From positions 682,001 through 746,000 of the forward strand of contig CAXKVR010000043.1 of assembly GCA_964058845.1 (NCBI GenBank): a stretch of DNA of 64,000 nucleotides, given 5' to 3'. This document shows, one piece after another, positions 37,915-48,626 of the stretch (position 1 is its first letter; every line of letters begins with the position of its first letter). A model generated the notes under the pieces. It was not told the origin of the DNA. It saw only the letters and a list, made by a program, of their open reading frames with translations, and did no database searches. The stretch is from Carex sylvatica. Its lineage: Eukaryota > Streptophyta > Magnoliopsida > Poales > Cyperaceae. The translations under genes and the position numbers were made by a program.

Positions 37915-38301
37915 CAGGAGGGTTCAAATGCACCCTATCTTTCAAATCATTTTTTTTCGTTTTCAAAGTCCAAATAGTCAATCCGAACTGTTAGATGCGA
38001 TTTATATATTAAGATGTGCTTGGAGACCAAATTTTACATTTTTTGGAATTTTTTTACTATTTTTTTAGATTTATTGAAAATCGCTGTTTTTAGCAAATCT
38101 GGACCATAAAAAATAGCGATTTTCAATAAATCTAAAAAAATAGTAAACAATTTTAAAAAATGTAAAATTTGGTCTCCAAGCACATCTTAATATATAGATC
38201 GCATATAACAGTTCGGATTAACTGTTTTGGCTTTGAAAATGGAGATAAAAGATAGGGTGCATTTGGATGCACAAAAATTTGGGTGCATTTGAACCCTCCT
38301 C
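37915..38301. mobile_element. Foldback (Mutator-like) element F2
   Basis: A 387-bp palindrome with ends CAGGAGGGTTCAAATGCACC and, read inward from the right, GAGGAGGGTTCAAATGCACC. It shares its core with F1, including GGAGACCAAATTTTACATTT. It interrupts the 5' LTR; the 3' LTR lacks it (30160-30175). Flanks GTTTATATG and ATATATATG are 9 bp with two mismatches. Confidence 0.85.
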
Positions 38302-38535
38302 ATATATATGAATGCATATGCTCAATCACAATATTAAATCGAATCTCAATTAATAGAATATCAAATGAAGCTCAACAGATAAATTTGGCTTAAACTCATA
38401 TTATCAGGTCTAGTAATACAAACAGATGATCCACCAACTTGTCACACAGGTGGCCAAGCTAAACCCACACCTGCCGGTACTCAGTACCCTCCACTGACCC
38501 TCATCTAATGTGCTTAGGCTTATACTGTTAATTAC

Positions 38536-38785
38536 TATTAATTTTATATTTTTTTGAATTTTTTTACTATTTATTAAGCCACTTTGAAAATTGTTGATCC
38601 AACGGTGGCTGCACAAAACAGTAAAATCAGCAGCAGTAACTATTGGATCAATAATTTTCAAAGTGGCTTAATAAATAGTAAAAAAATTCAGAAAAATGTA
38701 AAATTTGATCTCCAAGCACATATTAATATGGAGAATAAGATGAACGGTTTAGATTGACTTTTTGGATTTTGAAATTTCAAATTTG
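38536..38785. mobile_element. Foldback element F3, truncated
   Basis: Starts where homology with the 3' LTR stops (after GTTAATTAC). It holds the inner arms of the same palindromic core (TTTTTTACTATTTATTAAGCC against GGCTTAATAAATAGTAAAA), then CTCCAAGCACATATTAATAT, but the left outer arm is missing. LTR homology does not resume to its right, so a deletion probably accompanied it. Confidence 0.7.
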
Positions 38786-39217
38786 GACCGTATGTATTTC
38801 GGCCCATATGTATACGAATGCACATTAGTCACTCTATATATAGCTTGACCAAAAAGTAAAAAAATTCTTCTCCATGCATTCAAGCACTTATGGTTATGTG
38901 TATCGTGTTATTAATTTAATTCAGATATATGGTGTAATTATAAATAATGGGATAATTATTTAATATCATGTACATGATATGCCAACTCAATAGAAAATTA
39001 ACTAAATATTAACTTGCTCCTAATTATTAATATCTTTTGTGTTGTAATCATTAACAGAACAATAATAACACACATTGCATGCACAAATGCATATAATTAA
39101 TTCAGATTCATCATTCAACATTAATTGCTATAATTTCAAAAATACTTGAACATATATCTATATATACATGTACCCATCCAAACTTCAAGAAAATAGTAAT
39201 TGTACATAACATTCATG

Positions 39218-39220
<3 letters not shown>
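38786..39220. other. AT-rich, no feature recognised
   Basis: Unique-looking sequence between foldback elements. No gene seen. Confidence 0.5.

Positions 39221-39253
<33 letters not shown>
39221..39253. repeat. (AT)n microsatellite
   Basis: An AT dinucleotide run directly abutting the left end of foldback element F4; a likely preferred target. Confidence 0.95.
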
Positions 39254-39270
<17 letters not shown>

Positions 39271-39689
39271 TTGGGCTAAAATGAGCCATGGCTTATTTCG
39301 CATTGGAGAGCCATGGCTCATTTTAGCCATTTTGAAAGTCCAAACGATCGATCCGAACCGTTAGATGTGATCTCTATATTGAAATATGCTTGGAGACCAA
39401 ATTTTACATTTTTTGGAATTTTTTTTACTATTTATTAAGTATTGCTGATTCGATGGTCCAGAAAATTTTACTGTTCACAGCAAAACAACAATTTTCAAAA
39501 ATGCTTAATAAATAGTAAAAAATTCCAAAAAATGTAAAATTTGGTCTCCAAGCACATTTTAATATAGATATCACATCTAACATTTCGGATCAGTCGTTTG
39601 GACTTTCAAAATAAAAATAGGGCGTGGAGTACAAATACTTGGTGAGCCATGGCTCACCCAAGTCCATCTCTCTCTCTTTCTCTCTCTCT
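39254..39689. mobile_element. Foldback element F4, GA-rich ends, CCATGG module
   Basis: A palindrome of about 436 bp with GAGAGAGAG at the left end and CTCTCTCTC at the right, set in TA-rich flanks. Next inward come GAGCCATGGCTC-type short palindromes on both sides, then the shared core (GATCGATCCGAACCGTTAGAT, GGAGACCAAATTTTACATTT, TACTATTTATTAAG and complements). Noncoding. Exact target duplication cannot be read within the TA repeats. Confidence 0.8.
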
Positions 39690-39695
39690 ATATAT

Positions 39696-40074
39696 GAGGA
39701 GGGATCGAATGACATCCATTTTTGGTGACATCGGATGACACCGTTCATTTTCAAAGTCCAAATGGTCGATCCAAACCGTTCAACTTGATAGATATGTTAA
39801 AATGTGCTTGCACATCAAATTTTACATTTTTCTGAATTTTTTTACTATTTATTCAGATGGGTACAAAAATTCAACGGTCTGAATATATCAATTTTGTTAA
39901 ATACTTAATAAATAGTAAAAAAATTCTGAAAAATATAAAATTTGATCTGCAGGCACATTTTAATATATCCATCAAGTTGAATGGTTTAGATCGACCGTTT
40001 AGACTATGAAAACTTTAATAATAGACGGTGTCATCCGATGTCACCAAAAAAAGGGTATCATCCGATCCCTCCTC
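39696..40074. mobile_element. Foldback element F5, ATCCGATG module
   Basis: A 379-bp palindrome immediately right of F4. Left end GAGGAGGGATCGAATGACAT; right end read inward GAGGAGGGATCGGATGATAC. A GGTGACATCGGATGACACC module precedes the shared core (TCGATCCAAACCGTTCAACT, TACTATTTATTCAG and complements). Flanks TCTATATAT and TATATATAT are 9 bp with one mismatch, fitting a Mutator-like duplication. Confidence 0.82.
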
Positions 40075-40873
40075 TATATATATATAGGCTGGAAATATTT
40101 AATGTTCATGCATGCAACATATATTGATGCATGCATACCCAAAATACAACATACATGCACAAATTAAATTTATGTACATGCAACATGTGTAATCCATACA
40201 AAACATATTAAATCCTGAACATATCTAGCTAGCTACCTAGTATAACTGCAAGCCCTTCTCGACATATACAGTGTCGAGTCCTGCACATTCAAATTGTACA
40301 AGTCCCCAATCTCACTCACTATAAGTATTAATTCCTCCATCATGCGTCTTATATGGATGATCGCAATAACTATTCATTACACGATAGTTCCTAAAATTTT
40401 CCAATTCTCCTATACCAAGCATCATATGTCACATTACTCGCCACACCATGGAATCAAACCTCCAGTACTTGACCTCTACCATCTCCAGATTTGTTCTTGG
40501 AGATGCTTGAACCCTCATTGGGATTGTTGCTAGAAAATGTACAACTCTATTCTCAAGTGGCAGTGTTACCCCACAGTACTGCAACAAATTAAAAATTAAT
40601 TAATAGATAAGTAGATCTTAATTTACTTTAACTTACAGCAATTAATTAATTGATACGTGGAATTAAAGCTATATATTATACAAGTTGGAAAAATATACAT
40701 ATACTTACACAATCCTCATGTTGTACTATTGTGAGCTTTGTCAAGTTTGGACAGCTCTTTATAATCGAAGTTTCCATTTGTAAAAAAGAATACGTACAAA
40801 TGGAAACAGTGAATACCTTCAAGTTATGAAATTATGGGAGTCTTGCTGGCAAACCTGTTGTTGGTAGTTCCTA

Positions 40874-40894
40874 TACACACACACACACACACAC
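40874..40894. repeat. (AC)n microsatellite
   Basis: An AC dinucleotide run in the putative F-box intron. Confidence 0.95.
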
Positions 40895-40979
40895 ATGTAA
40901 TTAGGGATGATAATATACAAACATGAGTCATAACAATTAATTGAACTATATATAAATTCAATTCAGGACACCCTGCATG

Positions 40980-40984
<5 letters not shown>

Positions 40985-41020
<36 letters not shown>
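40985..41020. repeat. (AT)n microsatellite
   Basis: An AT dinucleotide run, flanked by GCATGCAT words, in the putative F-box intron. Confidence 0.95.
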
Positions 41021-41023
<3 letters not shown>

Positions 41024-41040
41024 TGCAATTAATTAGCACA

Positions 41041-41215
41041 CTGGTTAATATGCGTATGCAATTGATGGGGGCCTTCGAACTATGTGGGTCAATCATATAA
41101 AATTACACCAGTTCATATGCATGTAATTAATTCAGGACCTCAAATTATCTAGCTATGTGGATCAAGCATGTAATTAATTCAGGGCCTTCAAATTATGTGG
41201 GTCAATCATTAGAGA
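41041..41215. repeat. Short imperfect tandem repeat in the F-box intron
   Basis: A unit containing GGGCCTTC, AAATTATGTGGGTCAATCAT and GCATGTAATTAATTCAGG recurs about three times with changes. Confidence 0.7.
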
Positions 41216-41500
41216 TGCGCATTAATTAGAGAAATTATTTAATTATACCAGGCGCAAATAGTACTTGAGATGAAACTCCAGAGTATGAACATCTGTGAGC
41301 TTCTCGAGTAAAGCATTGATTCCTGCCATGGAAGATTGGGCTTGAGAATCCCTGGCATTGATGTTGAGGACGGCTAAAGATGTGCACAGGTTATTCCACC
41401 TCTTAGAAAGTACGCATGTGCGCAATGCCTCTTGGGTGGCCAGCAGCCCTAAGATTATGACAAGTACTAGGTCGGGCAAATTATTAATGTAGTAAGTCAT

Positions 41501-42526
41501 GGTTTCTACTGTGAAAGGGGATTGATCTGATGAAAAAGAGAAGGCAAAAGAGATGAGAGATGAGTGTGGCTTCTGGCTTGCTGTGGAAGACGAACCAATC
41601 GACGTCTCGAAACTGAGAAACTACATTAAATTTATTCCATTGTATAAACACCATCGGCTGAACCATTGGTATTAAAGTTGAACTAGACCCCCAAAGTCTT
41701 GCAAATTTTGAGTTGTGAATTTAACGCTAAAATCTTCAATTATGTGACATAATATTTTTGATCGCTCAGATCTGACGGTGGGATACAAATTGAAACTGTG
41801 TTTTACTTTAGAGCAGGTTTATTCGAAACTTTTAATTAAAATATTAAAATAAATGAGACACAAGATGCATATATGTATCTGATGAAATTGAAAACATGTT
41901 CATTTTTAATCATATTTGATCCATTCAATTTTAACTTGTTAAATTTATCATTTAAATTGTAAGCAAACTACTACAACTAGGGGTGTTCAAACGGTCAGTT
42001 TGGTTGAAACCGAACTAATTTTTGTAAACTAAAGTTTTATTCAGTTTCAAAAAATAGAACCGAACCGATCGAACTAAACTTCCAAACCGAATTACAATCA
42101 AACCGAACAAACCAATATAAATTTTGGTTTGTTCGGTTGAACAGAAATTTGATAGACTAAATCAAGAAATAAAAAAATTAGAAAAAAATTAAAAGGCACA
42201 GCCTTCAAATTCTTTGATATTTTCTGCTTTTTTCGTGCAATACACAAATCACACAAAACTTAAAAAAAAAACAGAAAAGGAGTAGAGAAACGACAAAAAT
42301 TTGAGAAAAAACTTTGAAATCGATAGGAGACAGAGAATTAGATCTTCGTTGAGCATAGGAAAGAAGGTGGGTTTCTTTGATTTGTTTCCTGTTGAGACTT
42401 ACCTGAGAAGGAAAAGCAAATGGAGGCGGTGAGATTATAGAATCTCAGAAGAGACGAAGGGGGCAAAAAGAAAAATGAGTCGGGGATCAGAAAAATAAAG
42501 TGAACCCTAAAACCCAACAAGCGACG
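41501..42526. other. Unassigned flank; possible hAT end at 41978
   Basis: From 41978 the bases TAGGGGTGTTCAAACGGTCA, followed by repeated CCGAAC words on both strands, look like the terminal part of a plant hAT element. I found no matching right end before the satellite resumes at about 42527. Otherwise no gene seen. Confidence 0.4.
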
Positions 42527-43481
42527 CAATATATCACTCTAATTAAAGGTGTTTGGAGTACTCTAGTCGTGTCTCTATATGGCAAGATAAAAGGGTGTTT
42601 ATAAACCCAATACAACACTCTAATTGTAGGTGTTTGGAGCACGCTAGTAGTGTCTCTATATGGCAATATAATAGAATATTTATAACTCTAATACAACACT
42701 CAAATTGAAGGTGTTTTGAGCACTCTAGTGGTGTCTCTATATGGAAAGATAATAGGATATTTAGAACCCTAATAAAACACTCCAATTGAAGTTGTTTGGA
42801 GCACTCTAGTTGTGTCTCTATATGGCAAGATAAAATGACATTTACAACACCAATACAACACTCCAATTGAAAGTATTTGGAGCACCCTAGTAGCGTCTCT
42901 ACATGACAATATAATATAACATTTACAACCCTAATACAACACTTCAATTGAAGGTGTTGGGAGCACTCTAGTAGTGTCTCTATATGGCAAGATAATAGGG
43001 CATTTACAACCCTAATACAACACTCAAATTGAAAGTGTTTGGAGCACTCTTATAGTGTCTCCATATCACAAGAACATAGGACATTAACAATCCTTATACA
43101 ACACTCCAATTGAAGGTGTTGGGAGCACTCTAGTTGTGTCTCTATATGAAAAGATAATAGGGTGTTTATAAGGCTAATACAAACCTCCAATTGATGTTGT
43201 TTAGAGAAATCTAGTAGTGGCTCCCAATAGCAAAATAATAGGGCATTTACAACGCTAATATAACACTCCAATTGAAGGTATTTGGAAGACTCAAGTAATG
43301 TCTCTATATGGCAAGAGAATAGGGCATTTACGACCCTAATACAACATTCCAATTGAAGCTGTTAGGAGCACTATAGTAATGTCTCAACATGACAAGAGAA
43401 CAAGACAGTTGCAATCCTAATACAACACTTCAATTGAAGGTGTTTGAAGCACTCTAGTACTGCCCCCAAATGGAAAAATAA

Positions 43482-44222
43482 TATGACATATACGACCCTA
43501 ATTGAACACTCTGATTGATGGTGTTTAGAGTACTCTAGTTGTGTCTCTAGATGGAAAGACAAAATAGCATTTACAATCCAAGTACAACACTCTAATTGAA
43601 GGTGTTTGAAGTACTCTAGTCGTGTCTCTATATGGCAAGATAAAAGGGTGTTTACAAATCCAATACAACAATCCAATTGTAGGTGTTTGGAGCACGGTAG
43701 TAGCGTCTCTATATGGAAAGATAATAGAGTATTTATAACTCTAATACAACACTCAAATTGGAGTTGTTTTGAGCACTCTAGTAGTGTCTCTATATGCCAA
43801 GATAAAATGGCGTTCACAATCCAAATACAACACTCCAATTGAAGGTGTTTGGAGCACTCTAGTACTGCTCCCAAATGACAAAATAGTATGACATATACAA
43901 CCCTAATTGAACACTCCGATTGATGGTGTTTGGAGCACTCTAGTTGTGTCTCTAGATGGGAAGAAAAAAAAGGGCATTTACAATCCTAATACAACACTCT
44001 AATTGAAGGTGTTTGGAGTACTCTAGTCGCGTCTTTATATGGAAAGATAAAAGGGTGTTTACAAACCAAATACAAAACTTCAATTGAAGTTGTTCAGAGC
44101 ACTCTAGTACTGTCTCCAAATGGCAAAATAATATGACATATACGACCCAAATTCAACACTCTGATTGATGGTGTTTGGAGCACTCTAGTTGTGTCTCTAG
44201 ATAGGAAGACAAAAGGGCATTT
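43482..44222 (+). repeat. Higher-order satellite duplication, copy 1 (offset 1541 bp)
   Basis: Nearly identical to 45023-45763. The offset 1541 is 19 units plus 2 bp. Shared oddities include GAAGAAAAAAAAGGGCATTT and GTCGCGTCTTTATATGG. Confidence 0.85.
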
Positions 44223-45022
44223 ACAACCCTAATTGAACACTCTAATTGTAGGTGGTTGGAGCACGCTAGTAGTGTCTCTATATGGCAAGATAATACAGTA
44301 TTTATAACTCTAATATAACACTCAAATTAAAGGTGTTTTGATCACTCTAGTAGTGTCTCTATATAGAAAGATAATATGACATTTACAACCCGAATACAAC
44401 ACTCCAATTGAAAGTGTTTGGAGCACTCTAGTTGTGTCTCTGCATGGCAAGATAAAAGGGTGTTTACAAACCCAATACAACACTCCAATTGTAGGTGTTT
44501 GGAGCACGCTAGTAGTGTCTCTATATGGCAAGATAATACAGTATTTATAACTCTAATATAACACTCAAATTAAAGGTGTTTTGATCACTCTAGTAGTGTC
44601 TCTATATAGAAAGATAATATGACATTTACAACCCGAATACAACACTCCAATTGAAAGTGTTTGGAGCACTCTAGTTGTGTCTCTATATGAAAAGATAAAA
44701 TGGCGTTTATAACACTAATACAACACTCCAATTGAAAGCGTTTGGGGCACTCTAGTAGCGTCTCTACATGACAATATAATATAACATTTACAACCCTAAT
44801 ACAACACTCTAATTGAAAGTGTTTGGAGCACTCTCATAGTGTCTCCATATGACAAGATCATAGGGAATTCACAATCCTAATACAAAACTTTAATTGAAGA
44901 TGTTGGGAGCACTCTAGTAGTGTCTCTATATGAAAAGATAATAGAGCATTTATAACGCTAATACAAACCTCCAATTGGTGGTGTTTAGAGAAATCTAGTA
45001 GTAGCTCCCAATGGCAAAATAA

Positions 45023-45763
45023 TATGACATATACGACCCTAATTGAACACTCTGATTGATGGTGTTTAGAGTACTCTAGTTGTGTCTCTAGATGGAAAGA
45101 CAAAACAGCATTTACAATCCAAGTACAACACTCTAATTGAAGGTGTTTGAAGTACTCTAGTCGTGTCTCTATATGGCAAGATAAAAGGGTGTTTACAAAT
45201 CCAATACAACAATCCAATTGTAGGTGTTTGGAGCACGCTAGTAGCGTCTCTATATGGCAAGATAATAGAGTATTTATAACTCTAATACAACACTCAAATT
45301 GGAGTTGTTTTGAGCACTCTAGTAGTGTCTCTATATGCCAAGATAAAATGGCGTTCACAATCCAAATACAACACTCCAATTGAAGGTGTTTGGAGCACTC
45401 TAGTACTGCTCCCAAATGACAAAATAATATGACATATACAACCCTAATTGAACACTCTGATTGATGGTGTTTGGAGCACTCTAGTTGTGTCTCTAGATGG
45501 GAAGAAAAAAAAGGGCATTTACAATCCTAATACAACACTCTAATTGAAGGTGTTTGGAGTACTCTAGTCGCGTCTTTATATGGAAAGATAAAAGGGTGTT
45601 TACAAACCAAATACAACACTTCAATTGAAGTTGTTCAGAGCACTCTAGTACTGTCTCCAAATGGCAAAATAATATGACATATACGACCCAAATTCAACAC
45701 TCTGATTGATGGTGTTTGGAGCACTCTAGTTGTGTCTCTAGATAGGAAGACAAAAGGGCATTT
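45023..45763 (+). repeat. Higher-order satellite duplication, copy 2
   Basis: Partner of 43482-44222. A second overlapping pair, about 44640-45060 and 46019-46439, has offset 1379 (17 units plus 2 bp). Confidence 0.8.
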
Positions 45764-46711
45764 AAAATCCTAATACAACACTCTAATTGAAGGTGTTTGG
45801 AGTACTCTAGTCGTGTCTCTGCATGGCAAGATAAAAGGGTGTTTACAAACCCAATACAACACTCCAATTGTAGGTGTTTGGAGCATGCTAGTAGTGTCTC
45901 TATATGGCAAGATAATACAGTATTTATAACTCTAATATAACACTCAAATTAAAGGTGTTTTGATCACTCTAGTAGTGTCTCTATATAGAAAGATAATATG
46001 ACATTTACAACCCGAATACAACACTCCAATTGAAAGTGTTTGGAGCACTCTAGTTGTGTCTCTATATGAAAAGATAAAATGGCGTTTATAACACCAATAC
46101 AACACTCCAATTGAAAGCGTTTGGGGCACTCTAGTAGCGTCTCTACATGACAATATAATATAACATTTACAACCCTAATACAACACTCTAATTGAAAGTG
46201 TTTGGAGCACTCTCATAGTGTCTCCATATGACAAGATCATAGGGAATTCACAATCCTAATACAAAACTTTAATTGAAGATGTTGGGAGCACTCTAGTAGT
46301 GTCTCTATATGAAAAGATAATAGAGCATTTATAACGCTAATACAAACCTCCAATTGGTGGTGTTTAGAGAAATCTAGTAGTAGCTCCCAATGGCAAAATA
46401 ATATGACATATACGACCCTAATTGAACACTCTGATTGATGGTGTTTGGAGCACTCTAGTAATGTCTCAAGATGACAAGAGAACAACACAGTTGCAACCAT
46501 AATACAACAGTCCAATTGAAGGTGTTTGGAGCACTCTAGTAGTTTCTCTATATGGCAAGATTAAAGGGCATTTATCACCCCTATACAACACTCCAATTGT
46601 AGGTGTTTATAGCACTCTAGTATTGTCTCCATATTGCAAGATAATAGGGTGTTTACAACTCTAATACAACACTCCAATTGAAGGTGTTTGGAGCACTCTT
46701 GTAATGTCTCC

Positions 46712-48237
46712 TGATATCACCATATTTGATCTATTATTCAGACCAATTTTTGTACCAAAATTTGTGCTTTAAACAATTAGATAGCGTCTATTACATTTGA
46801 ATATCTATAGAATGTGTACTGCTGCGTTTTCACTCTTATTTGCAGATAAATTGGCGAAATAAGAAGATAATTGATCATCTGAGACTGTGCATGCGACCCG
46901 CATCATTCCTGACGCGAGTCGTTTACCACTCTGACGCTACCACAGACACTAGCCGCATCAGACAGACTTCGATGCGACTCGCATCCATTCCACGCGACCC
47001 GCGTTACCACACAGATGCTACCACAGACGCCAGCCGCATCAGACTAACTAGGATGCGAGCCGCATCAACCCTGACGTGAGCCGCATTGGAGTCTTCCAGA
47101 GCAGAAAGCAGAGGCCCAATGGAGATCCAATTAAGGCCTAAAGATGAAAGGGGCATTTGGGAAGACTAAAGGACATCCTCTGCCACTAACCAGGGGATCA
47201 AAAGAGAATCAAAAATAGAAGTTCAAAAAGAGAGAAGAAGCGGGAGAGAGCTGAGAAGTGAAGATTGAAGAGCTTCACAGATCTTTCTTTCTTCTTTGGG
47301 TTTTATCATGATTTGTTCTTTCTTTACTTACTTTCTTTCTTTCTTGATCATGACTGAGTAGATCTTTTAGTTTCTAGGGTTAAGATGTAGTCTGAAACTC
47401 TGTTTTGTAATGCATGATGTTTAGATCTGAGTTTATATTTGTGTTCATCTGTCTGAGTATTATTTCTATTGCTTGATTGAAATTGCTTGAATGAATCTTG
47501 TTGCCTACTGTTGAATGTCTATAGCATCTCTTCTAGTAATTAGGCCTTGATGTTTCTTGCATTTAGATCAAGTATTTGAGGTAGATCTTTGATCTGAGAG
47601 GTGAGATCAATAGTAACTGAGAAGTGAAATTTCCATTTATTGAAAGATAGTGGATACCTTTAGTAAACCAGATAAATGACTTAGAATTGAATACTCTGAG
47701 AGTTATGAGATCTAAGAAGGTGAAGTTGCATTTTCTTACCAAGTTCATTAAGTCATATAACGAGAGTTGAGGTTTAGGAACTTCAGGTACGGTCAATGGA
47801 TCCTTACACAAGTAATAGCTAAAGATCAGACACATTCTGCATTCACTCGAGGTCCACGCGACTCGCATGTGAGAGCACGCAGGTCACGTCACACGGATCG
47901 CATACGAAGGTATGCGAGTCGCGTGAAGGGATCAGAGGCAGAGTTGAAAGATAAAGTCTAAAACCCTGGAAACTTCGTTTTTTTTATCAAGTAAAATTAG
48001 ACTTTTAATTGCTGTCATTTACTGTTATCAAACTTAGAAAATACAAACAAACCAAATCATCTTATTACTTCTAGTACCTAACTTAGAAAAGCGAGAGTCC
48101 ATAATTGAACCGTTCCCTGTGGATCGATACCTGATTATACCATTCGATAAGGGTTGTATACTTGCAATCTAATTTCGAAGCTAAATCAAGGTTTTAAAAA
48201 AAGTATAGCTCGCTGTCTATATGCTTTGCGCATAACA
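46712..48237 (+). mobile_element. Solo LTR, 1526 bp, inside the satellite
   Basis: TG...CA ends (TGATATCACCATATTTG at the left, GCGCATAACA at the right) with a perfect 5-bp duplication TCTCC at 46707-46711 and 48238-48242. Satellite resumes in register on both sides. Near the right end, CCCTGTGGATCGATACCTG and AAGGGTTGTATACTTGCAAT resemble LTR ends of Athila/Tat-type gypsy elements; that assignment is from memory. No interior domain is present. A GCGACTCGCAT-rich repeat region is inside, listed separately. Confidence 0.88.
46886..47088. repeat. Degenerate repeat with GCGACTCGCAT / CCGCATC motifs inside the solo LTR
   Basis: Contains the words GCGACCCGCAT, ACGCGAGTCG, GCGACTCGCATCC, GCGACCCGCG, GCGAGCCGCAT and GTGAGCCGCAT. 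There are two longer related units, each with GATGCTACCACAGACGCC-like sequence and AGCCGCATCAGAC, about 71 bp apart. A second cluster with GCGACTCGCATG, GGATCGCATACG and TGCGAGTCGCG is at 47855-47935. Confidence 0.8.
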
Positions 48238-48626
48238 TCTCCAAATGGCAAGAGAAAAGGGCAATTGCAACCCTAATACAACACTCCAATTGAATGTGTT
48301 TCGAGCCCTCTAGTAGTGTCTTTATATGGTAAGATAATAGGGCATTTACAACCCTAATATAACACTCCAATTGAAGGTGTTTGGAGCACTCTAGTCAAGT
48401 CTCTATATGGCAAGATAAAAAGGCGTTCACAACCCAAATACAACACTCCAATTGATGGTGTTTGGAGCACTCTAGTTGTGTCTCTAGATGGGAAGAAAAA
48501 AAAGGCATTTACAATCCTAATAAAACACTCTAATTGAAGGTGTTTGGAGTACTCTAGTCGTCACTCTATATGGAAAAACAAAAGGGCGTTTACAAACCCA
48601 ATACATCACTCCAATTTTAGGTGTTT

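Larger units (their letters stand above)
29744..38535 (-). mobile_element. Ty3-gypsy-type LTR element, coding-poor, nested insertions, broken 5' LTR
   Basis: Minus-strand element inserted in the satellite. The 3' LTR is 32695-29744. The 5' LTR begins inward at 36170 and can be followed to about 38535. Between them, next to the 5' LTR, lies a primer binding site TGATATCAGAGCAT (36163-36150), one base off the usual initiator-Met tRNA complement. Next to the 3' LTR, the minus strand reads GTTCGAGGACGAAATATTTT then AAGGGGGA, a familiar gypsy polyprotein tail and polypurine tract. The 3.5-kb interior has no recognisable gag or pol and is AT-rich, so this is either a large non-autonomous derivative or a badly eroded copy. 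Nested inside are a hAT-like element (33534-34352), a solo LTR (36271-37595) and foldback elements. Confidence 0.8.
40290..41500 (-). pseudogene. F-box/LRR (FBD-type) gene, apparently broken
   Basis: The first exon begins at 41500 with an F-box: INNLPDLVLVIILGLLATQE, then ALRTCVLSKRWNNLCTSL and later LEKLTDVHTLEFHLKYYL, typical of plant F-box/LRR-FBD proteins that serve as SCF ubiquitin-ligase adaptors. About 400 bp of repeat-rich intron follows. A second region (about 40870-40705) encodes LPTTGLPARLP, then an in-frame TAA, then FHNLKVFTVS and SCPNLTKLTIVQHEDC. A third region (about 40577-40290) encodes YCGVTLPLENRVVHFLATIP, an FBD-like stretch interrupted by a TGA after MVWRVM. Two in-frame stops in otherwise family-like sequence argue for a pseudogene, though my splice sites are guesses. 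Confidence 0.65.
42527..46711 (+). repeat. 81-bp tandem satellite, block 2a
   Basis: About 52 units in the same orientation as block 1, ending at the target site of a solo LTR. It uses a variant set mostly absent from block 1: GACATATACGACCCTAATTG with CTCTGATTGATGG; CTCTAGATGGGAAGACAAAA; AAAGGGTGTTTACAAACCC with AATTGTAGG; GCACGCTAGTAGTG with GAGTATTTATAACTC and ACTCAAATTG. These follow one another in a fixed order, forming a higher-order unit. Confidence 0.97.
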
